This document shows, in pieces, positions 1 to 10,960 of a stretch of 64,000 bases of DNA. The translations under genes were made by a program, and so were the position numbers. Source of the stretch: Trichostrongylus colubriformis (Eukaryota > Nematoda > Chromadorea > Rhabditida > Trichostrongylidae); the NCBI GenBank assembly GCA_963978905.1, contig OZ022258.1, positions 30,260,716 through 30,324,715 of the forward strand, given 5' to 3'. Position 1 is the first letter of the stretch. Every line of letters starts with the position of its first letter. The notes under the pieces were generated by a model, which saw only the letters and a program-made list of their open reading frames with translations, ran no database searches and was not told the origin of the DNA.

Positions 1-648
1 CGGTATATTAGTTCTGCAACCGTGTACGAACAATAAGACATCGGTAATTAGTTAATAACATCATTGGTAAAGACGTAAACTGTCAAAATCAAACACCGAG
101 GAAATAACAAATAATGGAGGTAATGATTCAGAAGGTGTAGGTAAGTGAACGAGTGAATATCTCACCGAAACGAGGAAATCTTAAAATATCCGGTTGGATA
201 CTCAGCCAACCGCCGTCAACCATCAATTGATTGGGGCACGTTTCCGTGCATCCTGTAATGCTTAATGAATGTGGTGAAGAACTCTGCTCAACCATATGAG
301 CACAAGGAGCGAGTCCATACCCAGATAATGAAATCAATGTGGACTATAGGGAGTAGATGGTATTATGCAAATGGTAGTAGAAAGAATAATTAGGAAAGAG
401 CGACAAAATCGTTCACTATTCATTGGTGCGTTAGAATTGCGCTTACTAACTTTTTTATTTTATTGAAATCATTATTTCATACTTGTGACTAATGAATTCA
501 TTCCTATTCACACATCTAACAATATTAGCTATTGTGAATTTGACTGGATATCCGTCACACCCAAGGAAAGTTTCCATTTCTCGTAGCTTTTCCGTGAACA
601 CTTGCAATTATGTACATGTGTTAGCAATTCTCAGAATTTCAGTGTAAA

Positions 649-1047
649 TTACAAATGCTTCTGTATTTCTGGAAATACTGGTATCGTAATAACTAAAGTA
701 ATAACTTTGAAACTGAAATCATCAGTTTCACTATACAACTTGATTTTTACCTTATTACCCTCTATTACCATGTTCATGTCCAAGTAGTTGCTCCAAGATT
801 CAGAGTTATGTGTCTTCTTAACCTCTATAGTATCTTTGTACACATCTTCGATATGCTGCTTTATATCCGATTCATTTTGATTGCGTGGAACCAGTAAATC
901 ATCCATATATCTGAACGGTATAAATATTTTATTTCTGTCGCATTTTTTATTTTTTGAATAATTATATTCTGATATAGAAAGGATGAGATTGGCCAAAAGA
1001 TTGCGAAGCTTCTTAGCGTTCCAAAATTCTGAATGACCCTCGCACAC
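649..1047 (-). pseudogene. reverse transcriptase fragment, retroelement remnant
   Basis: This 132-codon open frame on the minus strand contains a Y-M-D-D box (bases 898-909, about residue 47), which is motif C of the reverse-transcriptase palm with its two catalytic aspartates. About 40 residues later comes a Y-L-D-M motif followed by a K-rich strand and a D-D-F-S-F segment, a layout I associate with Penelope-like elements, though the lineage is not certain. No ATG opens the frame (the first codon is GTG) and the fingers and N-terminal palm are absent, so it is the 3' part of a decayed element. No endonuclease domain or element ends could be recognised around it. The RT call rests mainly on motif C; the family assignment is inference. 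Confidence 0.55.
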
Positions 1048-1157
1048 AACAAGTGAACGAAAATGAATGATGCTGAAGACGCGTTTGGATTATGAATATC
1101 AGTAGCTTCAGTACCACTTAGAATACCCCCAAAACATTGCCACGCGGGTTTTCTCAC

Positions 1158-1848
1158 CTTTTCGCGTCTCCAGACCTCAAACTTGGGTAATTAAACCTTC
1201 ATTTAATAATAATATTAGAAATTTAAACATCAAAAGGAGTTAGTGAAGTGAGCATACTGGGGTTAAATCAATATAACGCTGTGCCTTCCTCCTTTCTGGG
1301 AGGTCTCTTATACCTACCTTGGCGCGTGATCATTTCCTGTGATCTCGACAATTCAATTGACGATTTTCCGTCAGATGTGTTTCATTGACAGTAAACTAGG
1401 GTGGGATCGTCAGGATATGAAAGCAGCAGCACCGATGGCGAGGGAACATATGCTTCAAAATGGGTTTGTGGCGTCTGGCTCTTCCGGGGTGGTACGCGAC
1501 AATTTGCACGACCTCACAGCTGACCGTGCCTTTGAATGGAAAGCGGATACGCAAAAGGAAGAGGGTAATCAGGGGTGCCTGTGGAATTTTGTTGAGGCGT
1601 ATACATCATTTTCTTCCAGTAGCAGTTATAAAATATGCTTTTGTAATATATTCTTGCAATTTGGTTGCACTGGCGTGCTACCACTGTGATTAAGCATTGA
1701 ACGCTTTGATGTCCCGAAATTATTTTCGTACTAAGTCAAGATAATTTCGGAATATTGAGCATTGTCTTCTAATAGCTCCTGTGTTCTCCCCTGTTGAAAC
1801 CTCGGCATGTTCATTGTTCTTTTTTTGTACGCCAACACGACGTTAGAT
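1158..1848. other. unassigned spacer
   Basis: No gene, RNA or clear repeat was recognised here. The open frame at 1339-1689 (plus strand) lacks family resemblance and has no convincing splice signals around it. Confidence 0.4.
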
Positions 1849-1906
1849 GTGGGACCTTTAATGACCTAACGTTTCGAGTGGGACCTTTAATGACCTAACG
1901 TTTCGA
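1849..1906. repeat. 29-bp tandem duplication
   Basis: Two identical 29-bp units lie head to tail at 1849-1877 and 1878-1906; each contains GACCTTTAATGACC. There are no further copies on either side. It is probably a local replication slip. Confidence 0.85.
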
Positions 1907-2689
1907 CTTTCTGGTGTTCTTCAGAGACCTGGAAATGGCTCGAAGCTGTTAATTTGCAAAGTATCCAAACAAGCGCCTCCTCCCCTCTAGCGTTTCCGGC
2001 GTCGTTTCGAGATTGCTCTCGGAGAACGCGGTAATAAAGAAACAGATCACTCAAGATTCCACCAGCGGAGGAGCAGCTCACTCTTCAATCACATGTGTCA
2101 GTGAGGGCGAATGAATCTAATTTGACACGATGTCCCTTATACGGCAGAAACTACTGCCGCGGACGTCCTCTTTACTGTAGCTCGCACTGTGTACAAAAGG
2201 CAGGAATTCATTTAATCGAAAGACACTCGTTTCGATTATTCATTCGTGGCTTTCTTGTGGAAATCCAGAACTACTCTAACACTTTCCGCGACGAAACTTC
2301 CGTCTCGTACGCCAAAATAGTGCACGTAACATCAAAGTCATTTCCATTATGCTCCTCAGTTTTATGCTTGCCAAGTGGGCAGTCAATAGCTCACTATTAC
2401 TATCACTTGATTACACCAATGCTTGAATCTGTACTTTGTTCATTGTTTCGCTCATTTATTGCTTCACAATACCGGTCTTTCAACTTATAAACACTTCGTA
2501 ATAAGCGCAAGCGAATGAAAGGTCACATTCTTTGCAGGGAGATAAGTGAACATGCCATGAAAATTCACATAGATAGAGTTATCAGAATGTGAGTAGAAGG
2601 TCCGGAGCAGCTTGTGGACCACACTATTGAGTGGGTATTTGGGCTATTTACTATTAGGTGCACTTATAAGACTTTTAATTGGTGTTATC
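1907..2689. other. unassigned spacer
   Basis: A 131-codon frame on the plus strand (2095-2490) starts at GTG, shows no recognisable motif and is not flanked by good splice sites. I do not call it a gene. Nothing else was seen. Confidence 0.35.
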
Positions 2690-2895
2690 ACAAAGGATCC
2701 TACATCAAATAACCGGCTGTGTCTGCTGGTGTGTGTGTGTCTGTTTGGTCGAATTCATATTTCGCGTCGCAGCAAAGGTGACATCCTGATCTTTCCAAAT
2801 GATTGGGGGGGGGGGTGGTGGTAAGAGGACCTCACGATCAGCGCAGGTGGATCAAAAGTGATAGCGCCTGATAAGGATTGATAAGGAGCGTCAAA
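2690..2895 (+). repeat. interspersed repeat, copy 1
   Basis: This stretch has a (GT)n run at about 2730, a poly-G run near 2806 and the block GATAAGGAGCGTC near 2880. The same order of blocks, diverged, is found on the opposite strand at about 18555-18760. It is therefore a dispersed repeat family. The short frames read through both copies (an I-H-I-S-R core is shared) are likely shadows of the repeat and not a protein. Confidence 0.6.
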
Positions 2896-3195
2896 GGGCT
2901 AATGTCGCCAAGTCCGTTCCCCCATTTGGGTTTGAGTGCCAACACTCATAGGTGTCTTGAGGGACGAGACGGTCACATCAATGGTGGGTGATTCAAACTA
3001 ATAACGGTTAATGAAATTCGATAAAGAGCGTCAAAGGGCCAATGTCGCCAAATCCGTTCCCCCACTTGGGTTAACCAGAGCGCCAACACTCATAGGTGTC
3101 TTGGATGAGACGGTCACATCAATGGTGGATGATTCAAACTAATAACGAAAATTCGATAAGGAGCGTCAGATGTCTAATGTCGCCAAATCCGTTTC
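2880..3195. repeat. tandem repeat of about 140 bp, 2.3 copies
   Basis: Units begin at GATAAGGAGCG (2880), GATAAAGAGCG (3020) and GATAAGGAGCG (3155). The first two units are 140 and 135 bp, and the third breaks off after about 40 bp. Shared blocks include AATGTCGCCAA, CCAACACTCATAGG and ACGGTCACATCAATGG. A diverged relative may lie near 12960-13060. Confidence 0.8.
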
Positions 3196-3462
3196 GGTGA
3201 AACGTTGCGTTTGGGAGAACATATTCTGATTGTGTTCCGATATCAGTTGCCAGTGTATCGGCCATTAAAGACACCAGGAGGGGTAATTTTGGCTTACTGT
3301 AGAACAGACGTAGTGTGGACGAGTTTGAGTGGCCGCCATTGCACAAACTCGCCAATTTGACGCCTTGGCATGGTGTCAAAAGGAGATGGTTTTAATATAG
3401 ATTTGTTTTTTCCTTTTAGTTTCTACTTTGTTCTTTCTTATATTGTTTCTAGATGTACTTAC

Positions 3463-3684
3463 GGGTCAAATAAAGTCGGGGGGGGGGGGGGAGACGCAAA
3501 ATTTTCACCCACGTCAAAGCTTCTTTCCCTTCCTAGGGTTAGGCTAAAGCAGATGAGACCTATGCTTTGACAGATGCTTTTTAATGTGGGAGGAGGGGAT
3601 GTCAATTTTAGCCTAAGCCTACTAAGGGAAAGGAGCTTCGACATCGACGCAAAGTTGTGTCTCACACTCGACTTTATTTGACCC
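3463..3684. mobile_element. MITE-like inverted-repeat element
   Basis: The left end GGGTCAAATAAAGTC (3463-3477) is matched by its reverse complement at 3670-3684, and the similarity continues inward for about 80 bp per arm with gaps. A 14-G run (3478-3491) sits just inside the left end. There is no coding capacity, so it is a non-autonomous foldback or MITE. Target-site duplication was not clear. The short frames overlapping it are shadows of the inverted repeat. Confidence 0.65.
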
Positions 3685-5538
3685 TTCTGAAATTTTCAGG
3701 TATAGAAGTGCACAATTAGAAGATCCATAAGTAAACAAGTAAAATATGTCACTAGAAAACAGTAAAGAGGAAATCATTCAAAAATAAGGTTACATCAGGC
3801 CGAAGACAAGCTTTAAATTGAACGAAGCGTGGCTCGGCCACGGAAGCTTGCAGTTCGGACGGAAGCGCGCCCTGGGGCAAATAGCGACCTGTGGCGCGTT
3901 TTTCAACGCCGGTTTCGTTACACATTGTATCTACCGAACCCATATGTTTGTTTTCAGACGCCATTGTTTTCGTAAACGTTATTCCGCGCTTGCCCCCCTC
4001 CCGGTGCCTTTAAATTGCCTACCGTCCGAATGAAGGTGCGCGTCTTTGATGCTGCGTTCTACATTTCATGATCGTGATACGACCTATATATGTGATAGTA
4101 AAGCGAGTGAATCATTCTCCCATGCAGTAGCAGCAACAATACTGGGCATTGATCGCTAGGCTAGAAATTCGAAGTAGTGGTGTATGTGTACAAAAACATG
4201 AGCATCGATAACTGGCACATGGATCTACTATCAATATGTAGGAAATAGATGTACAGCAAATGGACAAATTGCTATCAATGGATGCTATTGAATCCAAGAC
4301 TGTTGATCCCTAAAATATCTAAACCCCCAATAGTTACCACTTCAGCCGAAGGGTTTACCCGATCAGTGGGTTAACCCATGTCATTCCCGCGCATTAGGTC
4401 GATATCACTGTAACAAATGGTATCGATTTTGAATCATCTGGAACTTTGAAAAATGGTGACCTTTCTTAGAGGTGATATCTTCAATATCGGTTGACATCTA
4501 TCACCTATATGTAGTGTTGGGTACCGAGGCATATCTCAAACTGCGCATTCAAAAGTGTATTTTTGCTTATATCTGAGTGCAGCAACGCTGAGATTGCTTC
4601 CCCTCACGAGATTTCAGTCAACGAACGCAGCGAGGTGTTTCCGTAATTGAGTTACACCACTGATTCCCATAGCCCACGTGTCGTATTTCAATGTCGATTC
4701 ATATTATCGGTTTCGTGAAGAAGGCCGTAGCTGAATAGAAGGTAGACCAGTATTCAAAATGTACCTAGTGACTACTCAATAAATGACTACTCAATATGTC
4801 AGTTCATCAAATCCATATCCGATCGTTGCTGAACCACAGCATTTAGTGGCTTTCGCTTGGATTATCTTGCGCGTGCTTCGCTCTTCACTAGTACCGTGTG
4901 ACGGACGAACTAAATCGTGCAGCTAGAACTAGTGACCAGGAAAGCTGCATCGTTTTGCTTACGGTGAACAGTTTGCGCTCGATTTTTGAATTTTCACGCC
5001 GACAGCTAAAGGTACAGTCCACCTTAATATGAGTATCATGGTTACACTCCTGAGCAGGTAGCCACTCTCAAAGCCACAAGATTGCGACATTTTTCTCAAG
5101 GGTTCTAATCTTTTGTTTGATTCTTTCTTCAATTATGTATTCTTTACAGAGTCTTCATGGAAAACAATGACGCACGAAAAGTATCGTGAACTGTGCCTTT
5201 GAACATTTTTACAAAAAAGAGCGGCTTCCGCTTCGAAGCCAACAAGCTTGATGGTATGTATGAAATTACGCAGTCGTCCAGGCAGGCTAGTGGTTTTCAT
5301 AGGGGTTATTTTTTGGCTACGCAATGTACGCGATGTACTTCACGCGTCACGAGATATTGGCAAATTTACCGAATCCACACCCACCCACATGTCTATTGGT
5401 GCCACCCATTAGTCACAGAAATCAGAAAGTACACTCTGTGGTGGTAAGGTCCACCTACCGCTTCTGGCCCTCTATGCACGTTGTGATAATTGTCTGAGCC
5501 GGCCATGACTTGTGAAAAAATTGTAACGTTTTCGTTAA
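3685..5538. other. unassigned spacer
   Basis: I see no recognisable gene in this 1.85 kb. A segment at 5153-5253 is bounded by TTTACAG and GTATGT, but all three frames contain stops, so it does not work as an internal coding exon. Frames at 3818-4033 and 5193-5447 show no family features. Confidence 0.4.
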
Positions 5539-5540
5539 TA

Positions 5541-7111
5541 CAGTGCTCTGCATAATTATACAGCCACCTATAAATTGTCTAAAAACTCTGTTCGCAGAAT
5601 AATTCAAAAAAAGTCTCTAAGTGAAAGATGTAGCCAGTGCGGACGCGCATTCGCGCATCCATACCAAATTTTAGCCAAGAAACATAGAAGATTCTTTTCT
5701 TAATTTGTTTCGAAAATGCCGCTTATACCATTCTGCAAAATTATACAGCCACTGAACAGACTGACGCACTCGTCAACCGAGAAACAACAAAAAAGGGAAA
5801 AATGCTGATTTTGTGATCATTTAGTCTTCCATTGCTTCGAATAGCCACAAATTTTGGTGATATGGGTCAATATTAAGATTTTCAGAATGTTTTTAGACCA
5901 CATGCTGCCACGCTTCGATGACAACGTCTTTAAACTCCCTGACACCTTCCAATCGGTCTGAATCCTTTTCTCCATGAAACCCCAGATAATCTTCCATCAT
6001 GTAAAGATCGGAGCCGTTCGTTATCCGGGTCAGAAGGTCCATTCGGTGACGGCTTCACCATGATCGAGTGTTCCAGTTGACATAAGATGGTCCATTAACA
6101 TACATAAAAACAAGATTTTGGTGAAGATTTCTAGACGCATGACAGGAGAAAGGTACGGCGCACAAAGGCTCGGTGATCGGATGGTTCATTCTTTCAAGAA
6201 CGAAACAAAAATTCGAATGATTACTTGGTCCCACACCATGACAAATTGTCCGAAAATTCCCTCAAGTTTGTACACCTTTCCCCTTTGGTTTTTTCTCCAG
6301 ATTGTTCTGTCTGATGAAAAAAGTTTTCGGCTATGACGTCCCCGACGGCTACCGGCGCTATCGCACAAGGGACAAACTCAAGTTTTCAAGAAGAACTTCA
6401 AAGAAGGAGGTGTCAGGGTGTGGGATCAAATAATCATCCGAATTTTTGTTTTCTTCTCGAAAGGAAGAACCATCCGATTACAGAGCTTTTGTGCGCCGTA
6501 CCCTTCTACTGTCATGCGTCTCGAAATCTTCACCAAAATCTTGTTTTTTGTAAGTTAGTGGACCATCCCATGTCAACTGGAACACTCGATCATGGTGAAG
6601 CCGTCAGCGGATGGACTTTCTGACCCGGATAACGAACGGCTCCGATCTTTACATGATGAAACATTATCTGGGGTTTTATGGGGAAAAGGATTCAAACCGA
6701 TTGGAAGGTGTCAGGGAGTTTAGAGACGTTGTCATCGAAGGTTGGCAGCATGTGGTCTAAAAACATTCTGAAAATCTTAAAATTGACACATATCACCAAA
6801 ATTTGTGGCTATTCGAAGTAATGGAAGACTAAATGATCGCAAAATCAGCATTTTTCCCTTTTTCGTTGTTTCTCGGTTGACGAGTGCGTCAACCTGTTCA
6901 GTGGCTGTATAATTTTGCAGAATGGTATAAGCGCCATTTTCGAAACAAATTAAGAAAAGAATCTTCTATGTTTCTTAGCTAAAATTTGGTATGGATGCGC
7001 AAATGCGCGTCCACACTGGCTACATCTTTCACTTAGGACTTTTTTTGAATCACTCTGCGAACAGAGTTTTTGGACAATTTATAGGTGGCTGTATAATTAT
7101 GCAGAGCACAG
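5541..7111. mobile_element. Tc1/mariner-type element rearranged into a 1.57-kb palindrome
   Basis: The element is flanked by TA on both sides (5539-5540, 7112-7113), the Tc1/mariner target duplication. Its ends are inverted (CAGTGCTCTGC on the left, GCAGAGCACAG on the right, one mismatch). The inverted similarity runs nearly the full length: left arm 5541-6242 (702 bp) pairs with right arm 6412-7111 (700 bp), leaving a 169-bp unpaired centre. A Tc1-like transposase remnant reads left to right from the centre into the right arm, and the left arm is an inverted copy of the element's 3' half, so the 5' half of the transposase is missing. It would form a long hairpin when single-stranded or transcribed. 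Confidence 0.85.
6243..6835 (+). pseudogene. Tc1-like transposase remnant, frameshifted
   Basis: The translated centre reads L-S-D-E-K-S-F near 6309-6333, matching the first catalytic aspartate block of Tc1/mariner DDE transposases. A V-R-V-W segment follows near 6410-6425. A segment resembling the C-terminal half (an LGFYGEK-like block followed by REFRDVVIEGWQHVV) appears near 6665-6760. The pieces lie in different frames with stops between them, and the N-terminal DNA-binding region is absent. It cannot encode an active enzyme as it stands. Family level is well supported; the subfamily is not. Confidence 0.6.
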
Positions 7112-7333
7112 TATTATTACCCACTCTGTGATCGGTTTATTTGAAACGGCACTGCTCTCCCGATAATCCAACATACCAGCACGCCATCCCAGTTTTCTGA
7201 TACCTAGTGTGACATCGGGATGTTATCGCTACGGTAACGTGCTCTCATAATGATACTCTAACACCCATCAGTTTTTCCTTACTTAGAGCGGTTGCTTTGC
7301 TCTATTATTCCACAATCACAATCACTCACTTAA

Positions 7334-7758
7334 AGGAATCGTCCACGGAAAATGAGTTTTTGTGTTACCCATATATTTATGTTGTATTTGCCTAATGTTG
7401 GCCTCATGCAAAATTTCACGTGAAAAAATGTGAATCTGGCTGAGATACAGCACCACAAAGTGCGGTCCCAGTGGGCGGGGCCTCCGTGTAAAAGCCTCGT
7501 GCCGCGTCCGCCGTGGTCTGAGACGCATTGTAGGAACAGAAGGTTACGTAAACAGTCCCACTCTCCGTTCCCAACGGCGGCGGAAGACGGGACGAGGCTT
7601 TTACACGGAGGCCCCGCCCACTGGGACCGCACTTTGTGGTGCTGTATCTCAGCCAGATTCACATTTTTTCGCGTGAAATTTTGCATGAGACCAACATTAG
7701 GCAAATACAACATAAATATATGGGTAACACAAAAACTCATTTTCCGTGGACGATTCCT
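7334..7758. mobile_element. TTAA-flanked palindromic MITE, 425 bp
   Basis: TTAA occurs at 7330-7333 and 7759-7762, immediately outside inverted ends that begin AGGAATCGTCCACGG. The arms are about 167 bp (7334-7500 and 7592-7758) and nearly perfect; the loop is 91 bp. TTAA duplications are typical of piggyBac-type transposition, so this is probably a non-autonomous element mobilised in trans. The three overlapping frames of 68-136 codons on both strands are consequences of the palindrome and are not genes. Confidence 0.8.
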
Positions 7759-8121
7759 TTAAGGACGGACAGACATACCGACAAATCCACAGACAAATCC
7801 ACAAACACACTCACAAGGTAAGAGATTTATATAACAGAAGAAAGATAATTTCTCGGAACAACGGGAGTATTAAGAGCGACTGTAATGATGAACATATGAA
7901 ACAGTATGCCATCAGGACAAAATCACTTAGTAAGACTAGCTTATTTTTTAAGATGTATATTTTGATGATAACTTGAGGTTCAGTTGTTTGTGAGCGTTCA
8001 CTTCCGGGACGGTTTGTTTTGTGACAGACGTCCACTGCTAAGGCCACTCATGTCTTGCTGGGTCATTTTCTTGGCTTCAACAGCATACTAAAAATGGCAT
8101 AAGGTGCCCTGCCACTAGACT

Positions 8122-8274
8122 TCAGTCATAAATCAAACGTACTATGGACGATTTGATCACTTTCTTAGACGGTTTAAGATTGGCGCTGGCTTGGTCTTTC
8201 ATAACAGAAGGTTTTCGAAGTGTAGTGGCGTTTTTGTCGCTTGAGCCTATAGTCTCTGTTGTTCCTTCCATTCC
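8122..8274 (-). CDS. candidate terminal exon, unknown protein
   Basis: On the minus strand the segment begins after CATCACAG (a usable acceptor) at 8274 and stays open for 50 codons to a TGA at 8122-8124. The peptide is rich in S, T and K and has no recognised domain. It joins in phase 0 to the upstream candidate exon 8333-8437 across a 58-bp intron (8275-8332, GTGAG...CACAG), a typical nematode intron length. Function is unknown. Confidence is limited because no homologue was recognised and further upstream exons were not found. Confidence 0.35.
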   Translation of the reverse strand, partial: GMEGTTETIGSSDKNATTLRKPSVMKDQASANLKPSKKVIKSSIVRLIYD

Positions 8275-8332
8275 CTGTGATGAGAAGTTCGATCTTACCA
8301 CAAAAAATTCTGTGCTCAGCAAAAGACCTCAC

Positions 8333-8437
8333 CTCGATCTCATCAATAACCGATCCTATGTCTGCCACCTCATTCAAATTTTCATCATAAGCAAGCCGTT
8401 GAAGGGGTGCAGAAATGTCGTCCGCCAAAGCATGCTC
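8333..8437 (-). CDS. candidate internal exon, unknown protein
   Basis: This is 105 bp, exactly 35 codons in phase 0, bounded by an acceptor (CTTTAG) and a donor (GTGAGG). The peptide is acidic with codon use that looks coding (for example A-D-D-I-S-A-P-L-Q-R and a run of GSVIDEIE). It splices in frame to 8122-8274. Upstream exons would lie above 8437, but nothing convincing was seen in 8438-9200. It may be the 3' end of a small gene or a gene relic. Confidence 0.35.
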
Positions 8438-9229
8438 CTAAAGCTATGATATCCTCTTGCAGACTGAGTCCGCCCTGTTTTTATTTGCCCATTTTAAAGG
8501 GCGTGACAGGGGAAACTCGGACGAAATGTGAATAACGGTCGATGTGATCAATAATACGACGGTGAAGAGAAAACCAAAGTTAATGGGCAGAAGTCCGAGA
8601 AATGGTACCCTCTTCCCGCCAGTGACTGGCCAACGCGGACGACCATTCTGTCAAGAGGCGGCTAGATCGAACAACTCTTTCATTGGCATGTAACCAACTA
8701 AAAAATGGGCAAAACAGCGTGAAAACAACAAAAACTTGCAAGGCATCTCATCGTTAACTGTAATGGAACGAAGGCAACACGTGAAATACAATAAAAAAAG
8801 AAAGGAAAAGAAAACTAGCAAATTCTACCGGTAACCATCACAAATCAGATACACTGAAAAAGATAATCAGCTGCTCAGAAAAGGATCTGCGACATTCCTG
8901 CTAACGAAAGAGTGCTGCGATTGCCCCTTGCCGCAGCTCCTCAATATTAGTGCCTCTCGGCTGTATATTAGTAGTCCTACAGACACACCAGAGGTCGTCT
9001 ACAAAGGTCAACGCGTCACACGCGTTTTCCCGGTCCTCGACTTACCTGGCGCACCGTCATGGATCTGCATTACCGATTTTTGCACTGTGACCATCTAATC
9101 TTCGGCGCTCTCGGCGCGTCAGCCTAACATTTGCAAGTGTTCTCTCAATCTGTCTCACGCGGAGATAACGCCAAAACAACGGCAACAGCATGGGGATCTT
9201 TTCCAAGTGTATCAGAATCGCGTCTCTAT
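8438..9229. other. unassigned spacer
   Basis: No open frame, RNA gene or repeat could be supported in this stretch. Confidence 0.4.
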
Positions 9230-9399
9230 GGCGCTCTGTGACCTAGTTTCCTATGACCACATCCGTATCACCACCAAGACCACCGGAGAGAGATGTCTCC
9301 ATCACCCTGTCGAGGCACCTGTATACCGGAACCCAAGTGCATTGTGGAGAACGTTACCCTTTGGCTGCATAACACGGTAGAAGAAGGACGCATCGCTTC

Positions 9400-9813
9400 G
9401 TGTTTGCCTTGATATCCGTCCTCTTAACGGAGTCACTTTTCTGGACCGCCACCCCCTTCCTCTTGTGGACCACCTGCTCCAACGTGTCCTCGGAAAACAG
9501 TATTATACAACCTTTGACCTCGTGTCGGTACATGCTTCTTTCACTGAATAATCAAGCCAAATGCAAGTTATCCACCCATCGGAGCGTTTACCAGCTTGTG
9601 TATCTCCCCTTCGGAATTCCCAATTCAAGCGCCTACTTCTGTAGGGTGATGGCTCGTATTCTGTCGCCCTCGACAATAATTGCCCGGCATACATCGACGA
9701 TATGTATTATCGTTTTCTATAATGATTTCGACTCGCATTTGCAGTCACTACGTGGATTTGAAACGGCTCGGTATCCTCAACATCAAAATCTCGGGCAAGA
9801 AGCTTACCAGTGA
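9400..9813 (+). pseudogene. Ty3/gypsy reverse transcriptase fragment
   Basis: The fragment covers the RT fingers and palm, with the catalytic Y-I-D-D at 9690-9701 in one frame and the adjacent L-P-F-G-I-P block in another, which proves at least one frameshift between them. The order and spacing of motifs match Ty3/gypsy RT. No intact coding frame spans the domain. It is part of the larger remnant 9230-10960. Confidence 0.65.
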
Positions 9814-10497
9814 GGCGCAGTCTGAGTTGACATTCTTCGGACGTTAGATATCCAAGACCATCCGTGACCTACCGGAACTCCTTCGGTGCAAGCGGTCAAG
9901 AGTTTCCTCGGAATGATTAAATTTCCGCAACTTTGTCAAGGAAACCGCGGCCCTCGCTGTTCGCTATACGCGTTGTGCAAATATACGTGCACATTTCATT
10001 GGCACCTGGTTTTCCTTCGTGACCAGAAATTCCTTCCTCCACACCGACGGAAGCAAAGTGGCCGTTGTCGCAGCCTTTCTCCAGGTCCCGGCCCTACGCC
10101 ACCGCATGTGGCTATCGATTATTTCAGCAATACCCTCCTCCTGAAACCACAGAAATGGAGCACTACACAGATCGAGATATTTGCCATGATAAGCTCCCTT
10201 CGTTTCTACCGTCCCATTACATACGGCAACCATACTAGCATCTCTGTTACCATGGCCTCTAACTTTCCTCTTATGTCACTGTGGGCTTCATGACCACCTT
10301 GCTAGTTGGGTAGCCGAGCTTTGGAGCGACGACATCACCATGGGATATCACAATGAAGCCCATCGTTTGTCGATGACACCTATGACTGTGACAACATCAT
10401 TGAACTTTCTCGGTGTCTCTTAGAGCGTCTTCCATCATCGTCCACTCCAACACTTCCCCAAAACTTCACCTTACCCCTCTCTTGTACTTTTGTCCAC

Positions 10498-10890
10498 ATG
10501 ATGCATTACTTGCCTAGAAGGATACCCCTTTGTAGCGATATTGTGTACCTCGTTGAGACTGGAGCGTTCCGGCTGAGCAAAACCTTTCACATCCGCGATC
10601 TCGGACTAAAATGGGCTGATGGGTGCCTGGTCAAATCCAGCGGAGGTCTCTACTACCTATACTCCCAGCGCCCCAGGTCTTTTGCAATTTTGGTCCTTCA
10701 GCGGATCCGTGAAGCTATTCGCCTGGCCTTTCATTAGAGTCTCTCAGCAGGCGGCCACTTCGGCTGGAAGACAACACCCGTTGAGGTAGTCCGCCGGTCA
10801 TTTGGTCCACTCTTGGTGGGCGAAGACATTTCCTACATTATACGCTCCTGCGAGACTTGCCAGCATAAATCGCCCCATCCTCTTTCATCC
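10498..10890 (+). pseudogene. Ty3/gypsy integrase zinc-finger fragment
   Basis: An open frame at 10498-10737 ends at a TAG just after the first histidine (10732-10734) of an integrase HHCC zinc finger. The second histidine sits in a G-G-H-F-G block near 10750-10765, and the paired cysteines in S-C-E-T-C-Q near 10840-10857. This H...H...C-x2-C pattern is the N-terminal integrase domain. The internal stop and later frameshifts break it. The catalytic DDE core is not recognisable downstream. Confidence 0.65.
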
Positions 10891-10960
10891 GCCATTGATG
10901 TCTCCGGCAAAAGAACTGTGCATGTTAATGCCCTATGATCAATGCGAAAACAAAACGAAA

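Larger units (their letters stand above)
9230..10960 (+). mobile_element. decayed Ty3/gypsy-type retrotransposon pol region
   Basis: Translated fragments in shifting frames follow the Ty3/gypsy pol order: reverse transcriptase, RNase H, integrase. RT landmarks are an R-V-C-L-D-I-R-P-L-N block near 9398-9430, an L-P-F-G-I-P block near 9606-9623, and Y-I-D-D at 9690-9701. An RNase H-like H-T-D-G-S-K block lies near 10040-10057. The integrase zinc finger follows. Several stops and frameshifts show it is dead. LTRs, primer-binding site, gag and protease were not identified, so the element is also truncated. No envelope-like frame was seen. Confidence 0.75.

Noticed and set aside
2095..2490. 131-codon plus-strand frame with several cysteines
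   Set aside because: Starts at GTG, cysteine spacing matches no known domain and no splice context supports it.
5153..5253. Possible exon between TTTACAG and GTATGT
   Set aside because: All three frames contain a stop codon before the donor.
7330..7740. 136-codon minus-strand frame and its plus-strand partner
   Set aside because: Both lie inside the TTAA palindrome and mirror each other, so they reflect the inverted repeat and not coding selection.
9230..10960. Possible endogenous retrovirus
   Set aside because: Only pol-type domains of a Ty3/gypsy element are visible, with no envelope-like frame and no LTRs, so a plain retrotransposon remnant is the better call.
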